Shown in pieces: positions 11,126 through 21,639 of a DNA stretch of 64,000 nucleotides (its first letter is position 1; every line of letters starts with the position of its first letter). Below the pieces are notes generated by a model. The model was not told where the DNA came from, ran no database searches, and saw only the letters and a program-made list of their open reading frames with translations. Made by a program: the position numbers and the translations under genes. Origin of the DNA: Cycas panzhihuaensis (lineage: Eukaryota; Cycadophyta); the NCBI GenBank assembly GCA_023213395.1, contig CM041465.1, positions 178,071,741 to 178,135,740 on the forward strand. Reading direction: 5' to 3'.

Positions 11126-11343
11126 TGTTGAAAAACCAGAGCATAAAATTGACAGAGGAAAGAATGTGCATACTTCTATTGAGATTCAATTTGCTTAAAT
11201 ACACAAGACTTATGTGATGGTTACAACCTACTAATGTAACCGATCACTCAAATTCTGCCAAGTGGCATGATCTCATGAGTACATTTATGGGTGGGTCTAA
11301 CATGACCCCCTTTCTATCCTAGATAAAACATTATATCTCAACA
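11126..11343 (-). repeat. Copia A 5' LTR
   Basis: 218 bp, TGTTGA...TCAACA, near-identical to 6138-6355. Followed by TTTGC, the right copy of the target duplication, and the resumed RNase H of copia B. Confidence 0.95.
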
Positions 11344-11705
11344 TTTGCCACTTGTTCTCCTGTTGGACAGTAGGTCAGATCCTTGCTTTGAACTTTCTCT
11401 CAAATGAAATGATGATGAACTTCAATGTGCTTTGTCTGAGCATGAAGAAATGGATTCCTGGTTAATTTAATTGCACTTTGATTGTCACAATTCAACGTTG
11501 TTGGTCCTTGTTGATGTTGATTCAGGTCTTTCAAAAACTGTCTAAGCCAAATTGCTTCAGTAGCTATACTGGTTGTTGATTTATACTCAACTTTTGTTGA
11601 TGATAGGGCTATTGTTGCTTGCTTTTTGCTACTCCAAGAGATTGGCGCAGTATCTAGGAAGAAGCAATACCCACTTATAGACTTTCTTTGCTCTTTGTCT
11701 CCTGC
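11344..11705 (-). pseudogene. Copia B RNase H (right part)
   Basis: Resumes the RNase H frame interrupted at 6137. Minus-strand translation shows the HIEVHHHF-type block, a DNQSAIKL-like block around 11480 and the LSSTKVEYKS-like block near 11590, then an SKKQ-like stretch. Several stops. It joins RT at about 11706. Confidence 0.8.
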
Positions 11706-12720
11706 CTAGTCTGAATCGCAGAATCCTATTAGCTGACATGATTCTTCCTTTGGATATACCAGCTTTAATTCGATTGTTCCTTTTAAGTGTCTCAATATTC
11801 CTTTTGCTGCTCTCCAATGTTTTATTTTGGGCTTCTGCATGTATCTCGATACTAAACTTATAGAGTATGAGATGTCAGGTCTGGTGGCAGTGAGATAAAT
11901 CAAACGCCCAATAAGCTGTCTATACATGGTGGCACTGGCTTGAGGCTCTTCCTTGTTAGGGACCAAGTTACAGTTCACTTCCATGGGAGTTACACACGGA
12001 TTGCAATTCTCCATTTGAAATTTTGCTAGTAAGTCTTTGATGTACTTGCTTTGGCATAGAGTGACTGAGTCTTCTTTTTGGTCAACTTCTATCCCCAGAT
12101 AATACTTTAGAAGGCCTAGATCAGTCATTTCAAATTTACCTTCAAGTTGACCTTTTATGTTTAAGATTGATTCTTCATCATCCCTAGAGAGAATCATATC
12201 ATCTACATATACTGCAATTATGGTGATCAACCTATTTCTATTCTTTACATACAAGCTTGAGTCTGAGTTGCATCTGTGGAATCCATTTTGACAGGGATAG
12301 TTGTCCAACTTTGCATACCAAGCACGTAGAGCCTACTTCAGTCCATACAATGCCTTTTTTAACCTGCACACCAAGTTTTCTTTCCCTTTTTCGATATAAC
12401 CTTCAAGTTGCTTCATGTAGACTTCTTCTTCTATTTCACCATTCAAAAAGGCACTTTTGACATCTAGTTGGTATATTTTCCAATTCTTCTGTGCTGCCAA
12501 TGCTAATACTACTCTTACTGTGTTTAATTTGGCTACAAGTGAAAACGTTTCTTCATAGTCTACCCCAGTTGTTTGAGTGTAGCCCTTTGCAACAAGTCTT
12601 GCTTTGTATTTTTCAATGTTTCCATTGGCTTCCTCCTTTATCTTGTAAATCCATTTGCAGTTGACTACTGGTTTATTGGGTGGCAGGTCAACCAATTCCT
12701 AAGTCTGATTTTTGATGATG
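11706..12720 (-). pseudogene. Copia B reverse transcriptase
   Basis: Two open stretches, 12333-12695 and 11706-12308, cover most of [66 protein letters not shown] (then a stop where QAPRAWY is expected), the intact polymerase motif (AVYVDDMIL) and KYYLGIEVDQ, RFxMENCNPCVTPMEVN, RPDISYSISLVSRYM. It is closely related to copies A and C. A stop near 12330 splits palm from fingers, so no full RT could be made. Confidence 0.9.
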
Positions 12721-12724
12721 GATT

Positions 12725-13655
12725 CCATCTCAATGTCCATGGCTACTCTCCATTCATTTTGCTCCTTTGCCTCTGCAAATGATCGAGGTTCTAAGTTATA
12801 GAACAATGCTCTATGTCTTTGGCTTTATGTCCTATGAGGAAGTATATCTTCTTCTCCTTCCTCGACAATTTTGATGTACCATTTGGGTAGTTTTTTCTCC
12901 TTCTTTGGTTCTTCTTCAGTTCTTGATTCTTCTTCTTCTGATAGGGAGGCTTCATGTGGAGATGATTCTTCCTTTTCTGGTGAAGTATGTGGTGAGACTG
13001 AACCTTCTGAAATGTCTTCTGATGTAAGACCAAATGCTTCCTCGATAGGAATTTCTTGAGAAATAACTTGAGTTGTATCATCAATTAACCTGATTTGATC
13101 TACTTCTACCTCTTTTTCATTGAATATGACATGTTTGCTTACATAGAACTTGTTGGTTTTTGGATCTATGCACTTGTATGCTTTTGAATTCTTGTTGTAA
13201 CCAATCATGATACATTCAAGGCTTTTTGCATCAAGTTTTATTCTTTTCTTATCTGGGATATGGACAAATGCTTGACATCCAAATACCTTTAGATGACTTA
13301 CATCTGGTTTTCTCCCTGTCCAGGCTTCTTCTGGGGTAAGAAGATTTAGTGCCTTTGTTGGACTTCGAGTTAGTAGATAACAGACTGTGTTTATTGCTTT
13401 AGCCCAATAAGATTTAGGGACTCTTTTTTTCATGAACCATACATCATGCCATTTCTATAATGTCCTGTTTTTCCTTTTTGCAACCCCATTAGATTGAGGA
13501 GCATATGGGGTTGTGAATTGTCTATGAATTTCATTTACTTTACAATAGTTCAGGAATTCCTTTGAGATATATTCTCCTCCACCATCTGATCTTATGCATT
13601 TAATCCATTCCTTAGGTTCTAGTTCTACTTCAGCTTTAAATCCTTTAAAGCTGTT
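12725..13655 (-). pseudogene. Copia B integrase, truncated
   Basis: C-terminal two thirds of integrase and the acidic linker. Visible: CIRSDGGGEYIS (second Asp) near 13570-13600, YAPQSNGVAKRKNRT near 13480-13505, where the catalytic Glu is replaced by Lys, then RVPKSYWAKAINTVCYLL, LKVFGCQAFVHIPDKKR and an SEEEESRTEEEPKKEKK linker. A stop follows the NRTL motif. The homology ends at about 13650 within the FKAEVELE block, so the zinc-binding half, protease and gag are gone. Confidence 0.85.
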
Positions 13656-15284
13656 CTCTACTGTGAGAGCAATTTGCTCATAATCACATCTGTCGTCTTT
13701 CGCTTAGCAACCAATACTTGCTAATACTGATTCTTGACCTATTGGAGTAAATCTATGTTGGGCGTCTCACTATCTTCCTACTAAAACAATCTTTTTGCTG
13801 CAAACTGTCTCTTGCTAAGTTCGACAACTAGACTCGGGTATATCCCTATTGTATTTAATTTGGCAACTTTGTGGAATGTTATGAACTCCTATGTTTAGAC
13901 TTGACAGTACCGTTATCACATTGGCAGCTTTGACATTGCAGTGGCACTCTTGAATCCCGCTCATTGATTGGCAGATTCATTTGACACTTTCGAGCATCAT
14001 TTGATCTGCGTTCAACCTCTCGCGACTTGCTGGTGAACCCACATCATCAAGTGATGCCTATGTTGACATCTCGCGGACCTTGTGTAGCCTTGAAGTCGTT
14101 TTTCGAAGAAAGTTTCACCCTAGTTGCGTGGTTGTTGCCCAACGATTTTTTCAAAAAAAATTCAATTTGACTTTAGAAATTTGGCTTTGGGTTATAAAAA
14201 GTAGCATATACTAAAAGTATTCCTTTTTTAATCTTTGACATTTTCTAAAGTTTATTATCAAGATCTTTTTTTATTGTTTTTAAGTGAGAAAGTCACTTTT
14301 TTTTAAGAGCTAATCACACCCACACACCCAAAAAAAATTGCATGTATTTTTTATGGCTAACACACCAATTTTTAGTGATTTTTTTGCTTCAAAAGCACAA
14401 ATTTAATCATTATACTCATTATTAGACTCCTTGCGTGATGTCCTAGGTCTACAAAAGGCCAAAAAAGCACAAAAGCATCAATAAAAATTAATTTTTTTGT
14501 GTGTGGTAGGATCATTTTGATCTTGAAGTGTTTTCTTTTTTGTTTGTTGGCATTGCAGAAACTTACTTAGTTCCTTTAAAAATTTCCTTTTTTCTGCATG
14601 AAGGAAAGAATCACTCAAGCACTACATGTCCAATAGCTTTATTTTTTGGCAAATTAGCAATATTGCTCATCATTTGAAAGCATTAAAGCATTTTGGACAA
14701 ATTTCAAATATCATTGCAACCCACTTTTTGCATTGCAAAAGCATTAAAATTTTTAAATTTTTAAGTGGGGTAGCTTGAAAAAGGTTCATGACCTCACCTC
14801 ATCATATTAAACTTGGTGCATTTCCTAGGGAATCAACCAACTGTATGGGCAATGCACGAAAATTAAGACATTTTTTGAGAGGTTTGAAAAGGTTATTATT
14901 AGAGTTGTGAACTCTTAAGGAAAGCACGGTACTTCGTGCAGATCAACACTACTTCATTGTACTAAAATTGATTTTTCTCCAATTATTGGATCTCATATAT
15001 AGATTAGAGTTGGGCCATTTGAGAGTGAACCCCTCCATTTTCTTCAAAATTTTCAACTATTGGATCTCATATATAAATTGAGGTGGTTGTTATGCTTGTA
15101 AATGGAACTTAAGCAATGTAACTCGATAGTTCCAAGGTCAATTTTTAGCTACAAATCTTAAGTTTTTTTTTTAATTTTTTAAACAAAGCATGGTTGCATC
15201 CATGCTTAATGCTATTACCATCAAACTTGATGGAGTAGAAAATTTTGCAGATTGAAAAAAGTGGGATGTGGTTATCCCACTTTT
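13656..15284 (+). other. AT-rich stretch with no recognised gene
   Basis: No open frame above about 60 codons and no domain I recognise. 13656-14160 is of ordinary composition; 14160-15180 is rich in T and A runs. Small structures: a near-identical 25-base direct repeat at about 14979-15004 and 15054-15079 (attattggatctcatatat core), and two hairpins at 15186-15207 (8-bp stem) and 15257-15284 (11-bp stem). A short plus-strand reading at 15202-15290 (MLNAITIKLDGVENFAD) loosely resembles the start of a copia gag; this is weak. Confidence 0.5.
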
Positions 15285-15653
15285 GCTAACACGTAGAATT
15301 GGCAATAGATAAGTAAGAAAATTCAGGACCTGTTTTATTAATGAGAATCAATTACAAAAGTGAAGTATACTAAAGAACTCAAATGGACACAAAAGAGAAC
15401 TGAAGAGTATTAAAGTACCAATCTCACAAGAGAAAATGACTACACAACAACCTTTCTCTATAATCCAAGGCCCTTAAATAGACAAAAGAGCTCGTTTCCC
15501 CTACAATCCTATTGGCAAGCCAAATGGCTTTACATTTCATTGGTGGATTTAATGGCCCACACACAAAAGTTAATGACTAGCACTTAACCTCCTAGTGCCT
15601 TAATCACGAGTGCTAGTATTCTAGTTCTGCTAGCCACATGTGGTCACGTAATA
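15285..15653 (-). repeat. Chromovirus H 3' LTR (approximate)
   Basis: Sequence between TGCTAACACG and CACGTAATA, followed by ggtctcctcctct, which reads as a polypurine tract on the minus strand. It therefore looks like the 3' LTR of element H, whose integrase tail (SRTQHLRGGDL) lies just to the right. No partner LTR is found, so the ends are inferred. Confidence 0.5.
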
Positions 15654-15872
15654 GGTCTCCTCCTCTGAGATGTTGAGTCCTCGAAGCAAAGAAGATGTGG
15701 ATGTTGTTTGATAAAATTTGTTGATTCTTAAGTTGCCTCATCTGGTCACAATTAGCCCATTATGCCAAATATTCAATAATTGACCTATTTTGGAGACCGC
15801 GTTGTCTGCTAGCCAAAATGCATTTTGGGGGAATAATGAGAGTTTGTTCTTCATCCAAGATGGGTAGGACTG
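15654..15872 (-). pseudogene. Chromovirus H integrase C-terminus (left of G)
   Basis: Minus-strand coding for the chromodomain-like tail of a gypsy integrase: LPILDEEQTLIIPPKCILAS, then RQRGLQNRSIIEYLA and the SRTQHLRGGDL ending before the polypurine tract. The family pattern is EPxxILxxRxxxLRNRxIxEYLVKW. Chromodomains steer integration to particular chromatin. The frame is interrupted at 15872 by element G and resumes at 17894 (HVSCLKKYL side). Confidence 0.75.
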
Positions 15873-16120
15873 TGTAATGAACCGATTCCTGTAACCATTC
15901 AACATAGAGAAATAGAAATAGAAAATGATAGACAAAATATAAAGAAAGAGATGAAGTTCCAAAGAACATTCATTAACATAAGATTACAAATACACAACGA
16001 TCATCCCACTCATACATTACATACATATATATGGGGCTATGAAGGCTACCTATCTCTTAGACTTATGCATGTGGGATAAATTACAATAAGAGTAACATCA
16101 TATGGTGGAGCATCATAAAA
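15873..16120 (-). repeat. Element G 3' LTR
   Basis: 248 bp beginning TGTAATGAAC; the terminal CA has mutated to AA. Partner at 17641. Confidence 0.95.
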
Positions 16121-16450
16121 TGCCCTGCCCCCTAAAATGCTTCGCCCTCGAAGTATCTCGATTTAATGATACATGTGACCACCTCCTGTGATTATTATCC
16201 AATAGATAACTCTTGCGAAGGTCATTAGAAAAGCTGCGCATCGAATGGGGATCTATCCATCCTAAGTTGATTTTGAAACACCTTGGATGTCCTCTGATAT
16301 ATTCTGGATATCTGTAATGTCGAAACCTTAAGCTCAAATGTTGTGCTTCCCTGGTATTTGTAATTGATGAGTGCCTTGCCTAAGAAGTTTTGTTGTGCTG
16401 GGCCTCTTGATAATGTGGATGCCGATATGGTTCCACTTTAGTTTGTCTTT
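16121..16450 (-). pseudogene. Element G: residual integrase tail
   Basis: Minus-strand reading ending DTSRAKHFRGQG next to the polypurine tract, the same tail found at the ends of K and the LTR fragment at 2079. It shows that G derives from a gypsy element with a full pol. The rest of the 74-codon stretch is not recognisable. Confidence 0.5.
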
Positions 16451-16935
16451 CAGCTATTGGTGATTTCTTTTCTTCCTTGTCCTTGGGTGCAACTGGTGGT
16501 GTGGGGTGGCAAACAACTTCTGTTACTTGCTCTTGACATTCCTTTTTTTCTCATCATCTTTCTTTTGTTCCTGACTTTGTGGAGTGGGGAGAATTCTTTG
16601 TCCCATCTTTTGCTTATACCTCTCAAGAATTTGACGAGTTTCTTATTTGTCTTGCTCAAGGCTTTGCATCTCTTTCCACCAATAATATTATATTTTTTAT
16701 ACATATCTAATATTAGCTAGGAAAGCGAATTTAATGAACTAGATCTATACCACTCCTTAAACCAACTGTAAGCCTCTCCTTGTAGATACAATGAGGCTAC
16801 TTTAGTCATCTTTTTGTTGCTCATGTAGTTATCATCAAGTGATTTTAAATATGCACGTATATCTGTAGCCCAGTCATTTACGAAAAGGGTCCCATTTCCA
16901 TTAAATATGCGTGGTGTGAGCCTTTTTGTAGCCAT
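16450..16935 (-). pseudogene. Element G gag (N-terminal capsid)
   Basis: Starts MATKRLTPRIFNGNGT at 16935 and shows gypsy capsid features: NDWATDIRAYLKSLD, KMTKVASLYLQGEAYSWFKEW. After a stop at about 16717 an 84-codon basic stretch continues in another frame (16450-16704). Gag would form the particle and is the element's only substantial coding remnant. Start Met is the first in frame with the conserved region. Confidence 0.75.
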
Positions 16936-17626
16936 GATAATGTGGATGTAGGAGAGATTAGGGGGTGTCTATAGCCTGTTATCGCCCAATTTGATACAAA
17001 AATAAATATTAGGCCTCAAGAGCAATGGTTTTGTGACCAAAGTTTGAATGACCAAGAAAAATACAGTACCTGAAATTCAAAAAATTCATTTTTGAAAAAA
17101 AATATAGCTCAAAATTATATAAAATATGGACTAAGATGACGACCTCTGAAATACGATTCCAATGGTTCAGATGAAATTGAATTCTGATATCTAGATCAAA
17201 AGTTATGCCCCTTTTAAGAATTTCACTGTTAGGGTTTCTAGGGACTGCAATAGTACCTGCTCATAAAATGCTAATAACTTTCTACTCTGAACTCTAATCA
17301 GCCTCAAACCACTTCTATTGGAAAGCAAATTAAAAAATGCATAGAATCAAAAAGCTTTGAGGTTATTTGGATACTTTTAGCCAAAGTTATGACCATTTGA
17401 AGTTGAGGTTATAAATCTGTCCTAGAAATACGATGATGGAAAAAAAAGTAGGCTGAAATTAATTTTGCTATAATTCTCACACTTTCACCCCAAAATCTAT
17501 AGTCCGACCACTCAAAATTTATAGAATGAGCCATTTTGTCTCAAATTTGCCATTATGTTTCAAAATTTTCAACGTTTATTCTCTCGAATATGCTTTCAAA
17601 CCCTTGATGACACCTCCTAGATCGTC
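16936..17626 (-). other. Element G 5' leader, non-coding
   Basis: About 690 bases between primer site and gag with no open frame of note and an A/T-rich composition. Nothing else recognised. Confidence 0.6.
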
Positions 17627-17640
17627 GCTCTGATACCAAT

Positions 17641-17888
17641 TGTAATGAATTGATTCATGTAACCATTCAACATAGAGAAATAGAAATAGAAAATGATAGA
17701 TAAGAGATAAAGAATGAGATGAAGTTCCAAAGAACATTTATTAACATAAAATTATAAATACACAATGATCATCCCACTCATACATTATATACATTTATAT
17801 GGAGCTATTAAGGCTACCCATCTCTTAGACTTATGCATGTGGGATAAATTATAATAAGAGTAACATCATATGGTGGAGGATCATAACA
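17641..17888 (-). repeat. Element G 5' LTR
   Basis: 248 bp, TGTAATGAAT...TCATAACA, followed by GACTG. Preceded by the initiator tRNA-Met primer site. Confidence 0.95.
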
Positions 17889-17893
17889 GACTG

Positions 17894-19377
17894 TTTGTGG
17901 AGTTGTGCCCTTGCTAAGATATTTTTTGAGACAGGAAACGTGGAAGACATTATGAATCTTGGTGTTGGGTGGGAGTTCCAAAGCATAGGCCACTTCACCA
18001 ATGCGTCAGAGGTCTTTGTAAGGGCCATAGTAGCGAGGATTGAGTTTGTGATTCCTACGCTGTTTGAGAGATTGTTGCTTATATGGTTGAAGGCATAGGA
18101 ATACAAGATCACCAATGGCAAAAGAGCGATCCAAACAGTGGCAGTTTGCTAATTGCTTCATTTGATTCTGGGCTACGACTAGATTTTGCTTAAGGGTGTT
18201 TAGAATTTGGTTCATATGTTGCAGTTTTTTTTATACGATTATGGTGCGAAAGTTGGTTGCTAGCATATGGTGGGATGGTGGTAGATAACCATAAAGGCCC
18301 ATGAATGGAGACATCCCTATGGCTATGTGGTGAGTGGAATTGTACTACTATTCTACTAGGGTTAACCATGATGACCATCTTGTTTGGTGTTCACATGCAT
18401 AACAATGTAAGTAAGTTTCTAGTGTTTTGTTATGAACTTTTGATTGGTCATTTGTTTCGGGATGATAGGTAGAACTCATGTTGAATGATGTACTTGAGGC
18501 TTGAAAGAGCTCTTCCCAAAAGGAGCTGGTGAATTTTGGATTTTGATCAGACACGATAGTTGATAGAAAACAATGCAAACATAATATCGTTTGGAGGTAT
18601 AGATTAGCAATACACAATGCTTTATATGAAGTGTGGACTGGCAAAAAGTGCACGCATTTTGTCAAGCAGTCAATGACCACTAATATGGAGTCATACTCGG
18701 TGAATAGAGGTAGACCCATAGTGAAGTCCATGGCAATATCTTGCCATTTCCCTTATGGAATGTGGAGTGGTTGTAACAGACTTGGTTGGGCTTTTGTGTC
18801 GGCTTTATTACGCTAACATGTATCACATACTAAAACAAATGTTAGAATGGATGATTTCATGTGTGGCCAGAAGAAATTAGAACAAATTCGTCAATAAGTT
18901 TTATCGAACCTGGAATGCCCTCCTAATGGAGTAGAGTGGTACTCTATTAAGATTTGAGGAATAAAGTTGGAGGTTGGGTGGATGAATATGTGGTTTCTAT
19001 ATAGAAAGAGATTGTTATGTATCGACTAATTTTTTTTAGTGTGAACGTTGTTGGCCCATTTGTTATAATTTGGCTGGGAACCTAGGTCTTGTACCGATGT
19101 GGGATGGGGTGCAGAGATGGCATGAATGGAGGATTCTTGTGAAGGAATGAGGGACGGGTTAGTTGGAAGGCGAAAAAGAGCATTTGCCACTACATTGTCT
19201 TGGCATTTTCTATAAGTGATCATGAAGTCGAAAACTTGGAGGTGCTCAACCCATTTGGCCTGTTCCTCGATTAGAATTGGTTGGTCTAATAAGCAATGGA
19301 GGCTATGGTGTTCAGTTAGGATAGTGAATTTTGATCCAATGAGATATTGTTGCCATTTCTCGATGGCATGGAGAACG
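17894..19377 (-). pseudogene. Chromovirus H integrase and RNase H
   Basis: Minus-strand gypsy pol. RNase H end: HVLHAIEKWQQYLIGSKF and CQDNVVANALFRLP (about 19150-19377). Integrase: zinc-binding HHCC region ending CDTC near 18810, then MDFTMGLPLF (first Asp), VSDQNPKFTSSFWEELF (second Asp), and HPETNDQSKVHNKTLE, where the catalytic Glu is Lys. The C-terminal part (NPRYYGPYK, HNVFHVSCLKKYL-like) runs to 17894, where G interrupts it. Several stops. RT, protease, gag and the 5' end are lost at 19378. Confidence 0.85.
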
Positions 19378-20294
19378 TGTTAGACCTTTATGTTTAAATA
19401 ATATGTCATGTGCTTTATATTGTAATATTATGTACTTTATGTAAGGGTACTTTACCACCCAATGTGATAAAGTATACACCCATATGTTGACTTCGATTTC
19501 CCACTACACTTATGGGATGGTACACTTGCCAAGGGATCATTGGTAGTCTAGTCTAGGATACAGTCAACATGCTTCATACACTAGATCATCACGGATTTGT
19601 TCATAATTCCATATGATAATGTCATAGATTACACACAACAGTACAATAAATAGAAAATATCCATCATTCAAGCCTTATAATACACATAGAATCATCAATT
19701 TCCACGTAACTCTTTCTTTATTAAGCAATAAGTCTTTATACAACAGGTGCTGGAATGTATTCCCTATACATTCCAGTTGTATACACTGGATTCCGTCATA
19801 TACATTCCTAGAAGGTATGCATCACGAAATGCATCTCAGCCGCTTTCTGTCTGTTGAATATACGTCGCTCCGTACCACCATGTGTGTTTAATGCTCAGCT
19901 CTCACTGCTGGAATGGTCCTTGCAGGTTCCCTTAAATGTGCTTTCTTGGTGTCTTTTCGCTAAAGGGTTATGACTCCCTGTCATAACCATACCCTTGCAG
20001 CCTTGCATGTACCCTTTCATTAACCACTGATTAGTTATCTTTAACTGCTGTCTTTCCATCCGTACGTACGTCCTTGGGTGCTAATGTCATCATCCCAGGT
20101 ATCCACTGGTCCAGTTCTGCGGTGCGTACCCTTGCTGTTTGCTTACGTACCATAAATTGTACATATTCTGTATTGCATACCTGTTCAGGTACGCACTTGT
20201 CATACGTACCCAAAATGTTGATTTCTTCGTCTTTTCACGTCATATGTACTTCTGTACGATCTGTACTTGCACTTCAATGATTACACAACCTACA
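19378..20294 (+). repeat. LTR-like sequence J1, plus orientation
   Basis: Begins abruptly at TGTTAGACC inside the RNase H of H. A plausible end is CTACA at 20294, followed by tt then TGGTGTCCACAT, a possible primer site. The first ~110 bases match, in inverted orientation, the end of J2 at 23790 (shared tatgttta, tgtactttatg, gtgataaagt and acaccca blocks). The last third is rich in GTAC motifs (about 20050-20280). No direct-repeat partner is seen, so the LTR call rests on ends and similarity to J2. Confidence 0.45.
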
Positions 20295-20427
20295 TTTGGT
20301 GTCCACATAGCCTAGTTCGCCAAAATATGTCCAAACATCTATCCCGGGTCAACATGATTGGGTTGAGCATCCTTGCTCATCAAAAATTTCAAAATTTGGA
20401 GTATTCCTCCCCCTCTTTGTCTCTAGG

Positions 20428-21528
20428 CTACTCCTGCTGCCTCTGCCCTACTGGTGGATCTTTCGCGGCCAAGATTTCTTCGTTAATTTGGGTAAGGGTT
20501 GCTATTATCACACCCTCTTCTTTAATTTTTTCTTGAAGGGTAGCTATTTTTGCTTTATACCCTTCTTTCGTTTCCTTGATCAGTTGAATTATTTGACAAG
20601 ATTTGTTATCTGTTTGAGGAGGTGTTGATGTTTCTCCTGTCTCCACTACAGGAGGGAATTCTGCCCATTCTTCAAGTGAGGGCTCTATTTCTTCTTCCTC
20701 CTTAGGTTCTTCCTCATCCTTCCTTCTTTTGCTGCTTTTCCGAATCGTCTGCTTGGCACGGTGTGGAATAAGTGTTTCAGGAGTTTGTTGCAGCCATTTA
20801 AGAACTTTTGTCATCTCCTTTTGTATTCTTTTCTTGAGTTCTTTATCCTGAGTAGTCTCTGGAAATTCATTCACCCATTGCTTTACAAGCGGTTCATTCA
20901 GAGGAATGGTTGTTTTCAAAAGTTGTACACCTGGACATTGGTAAAATAAAATAGCCAGTAACAAGGAGGGATGACGGAATGGGTGTGTCATCACTTCTTG
21001 AATCTATTGCGTCATATTTCCTGCCAAGAATTCTGACCAATTAAGTTTTTCTCCATCCCGAATCTTTGGTAGTATTGGCATCATTCCCCCTGGAATGTAT
21101 GTATACTTCCTTTTTGATAAAAATCTTGAATTTGTAACCTTGGCCACCCATTGTAATCTGGCATCTTTTGTATCTACCAACCGAATTCCTCCCGATGTTA
21201 ATTGAGTATTTTCTTGGCAAAACTCCCTCAACCAGGTCTCCCAGTCTACTTCTAATATTTTAGTGGCTGTAGGAACTTCCCCCTCATTTGGAAGTCCTGT
21301 CAGTAAATGAATTATCTTTGCGTCTAGCTTAACCTTCTTCAAATCTTTTTTAAGTTCCAATAGAATATTTTCCATGAGTTCTTGGTCAAAATAAAGAGGG
21401 TTACAATGTCTATATTCTCCCCATCCTCCTTGTTTGACTTTAGCCCTGAATTGGGAAGGCAATCCTTCTAACTCCTTCCTAAGCTTAGGCAGAAAGGTTT
21501 CCTGGCATCCTGCTGTCTGCATGGTCAT
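20428..21528 (-). CDS. Unidentified 367-codon frame with one internal stop
   Basis: From Met at 21528 (MTMQTAGCQETF) the frame runs 174 codons to a single TAG at 21004-21006, then continues in the same frame to 20428. Upstream it stays open to about 21631. Visible: an alpha-helical N-terminal half (ELMENILLELKKDLKKVKLD, DWETWLREFCQ, RDGEKLNWSEF) with no zinc knuckle or catalytic motif I recognise; then a basic cluster (IRKSSKRRKDEEEPKEEEE) like a nuclear localisation signal beside an acidic run; then a probable coiled coil (YKAKIATLQEKIKEEGV). Its context, between two inverted LTRs with GTAC-rich sequence on both sides, suggests an accessory or gag-like protein of an LTR element. If J1 is the 5' LTR the frame is antisense to it; if J2 is, it is sense. 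Function unknown. Confidence 0.55.
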
Positions 21529-21639
21529 GGCTATGGGATTCCTAGAGGTAGACCTGTTATAACCAAGAAATGCAAATGCGAATCCTACGTGCGTACCTTT
21601 TTTGGAATGGTTAGCTGTATTTGGAATTATTCTTCAAAA

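Larger units (their letters stand above)
6138..11343 (-). mobile_element. Copia A, nearly complete, youngest insertion
   Basis: A 5,206-bp minus-strand Ty1/copia element with 218-bp LTRs at 6138-6355 and 11126-11343. By eye the LTRs differ at about four positions. The primer site, complementary to initiator tRNA-Met, directly adjoins the 5' LTR (11114-11125), and the polypurine-tract complement adjoins the 3' LTR (6356-6363). Flanks TCTGC and TTTGC form a 5-bp target duplication with one mismatch inside copia B. Gag, protease, integrase, RT and RNase H are all present in copia order, but frameshifts break the polyprotein and the first catalytic integrase Asp is replaced, so this copy is not autonomous. 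Confidence 0.95.
5863..13655 (-). mobile_element. Copia B, minus strand, split by copia A
   Basis: Truncated Ty1/copia element. On the plus strand the order is 3' LTR (5863-6047), the end of RNase H (6048-6137), inserted copia A (6138-11343), then the rest of RNase H, RT and integrase (11344-13655). The reading across the interruption is continuous: 'ctgttaatatatctgc'-type sequence in sister copy C corresponds to B left of A joined to B right of A. Gag, protease, primer site and 5' LTR are missing beyond about 13655. Confidence 0.85.
15873..17888 (-). mobile_element. Element G: 2-kb non-autonomous gypsy-like LTR element
   Basis: 2,016 bp with 248-bp LTRs (15873-16120 and 17641-17888), about 19 differences by eye. 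The primer site (gctctgatacca, 17627-17638) is two bases from the 5' LTR and the polypurine-tract complement (tgccctgccccc) adjoins the 3' LTR. It is flanked on both sides by GACTG (15868-15872, 17889-17893), a perfect 5-bp target duplication. Internally only a gag start and a short integrase tail are recognisable; protease, RT and RNase H are absent, so mobility would have needed enzymes from another gypsy element. Confidence 0.95.
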
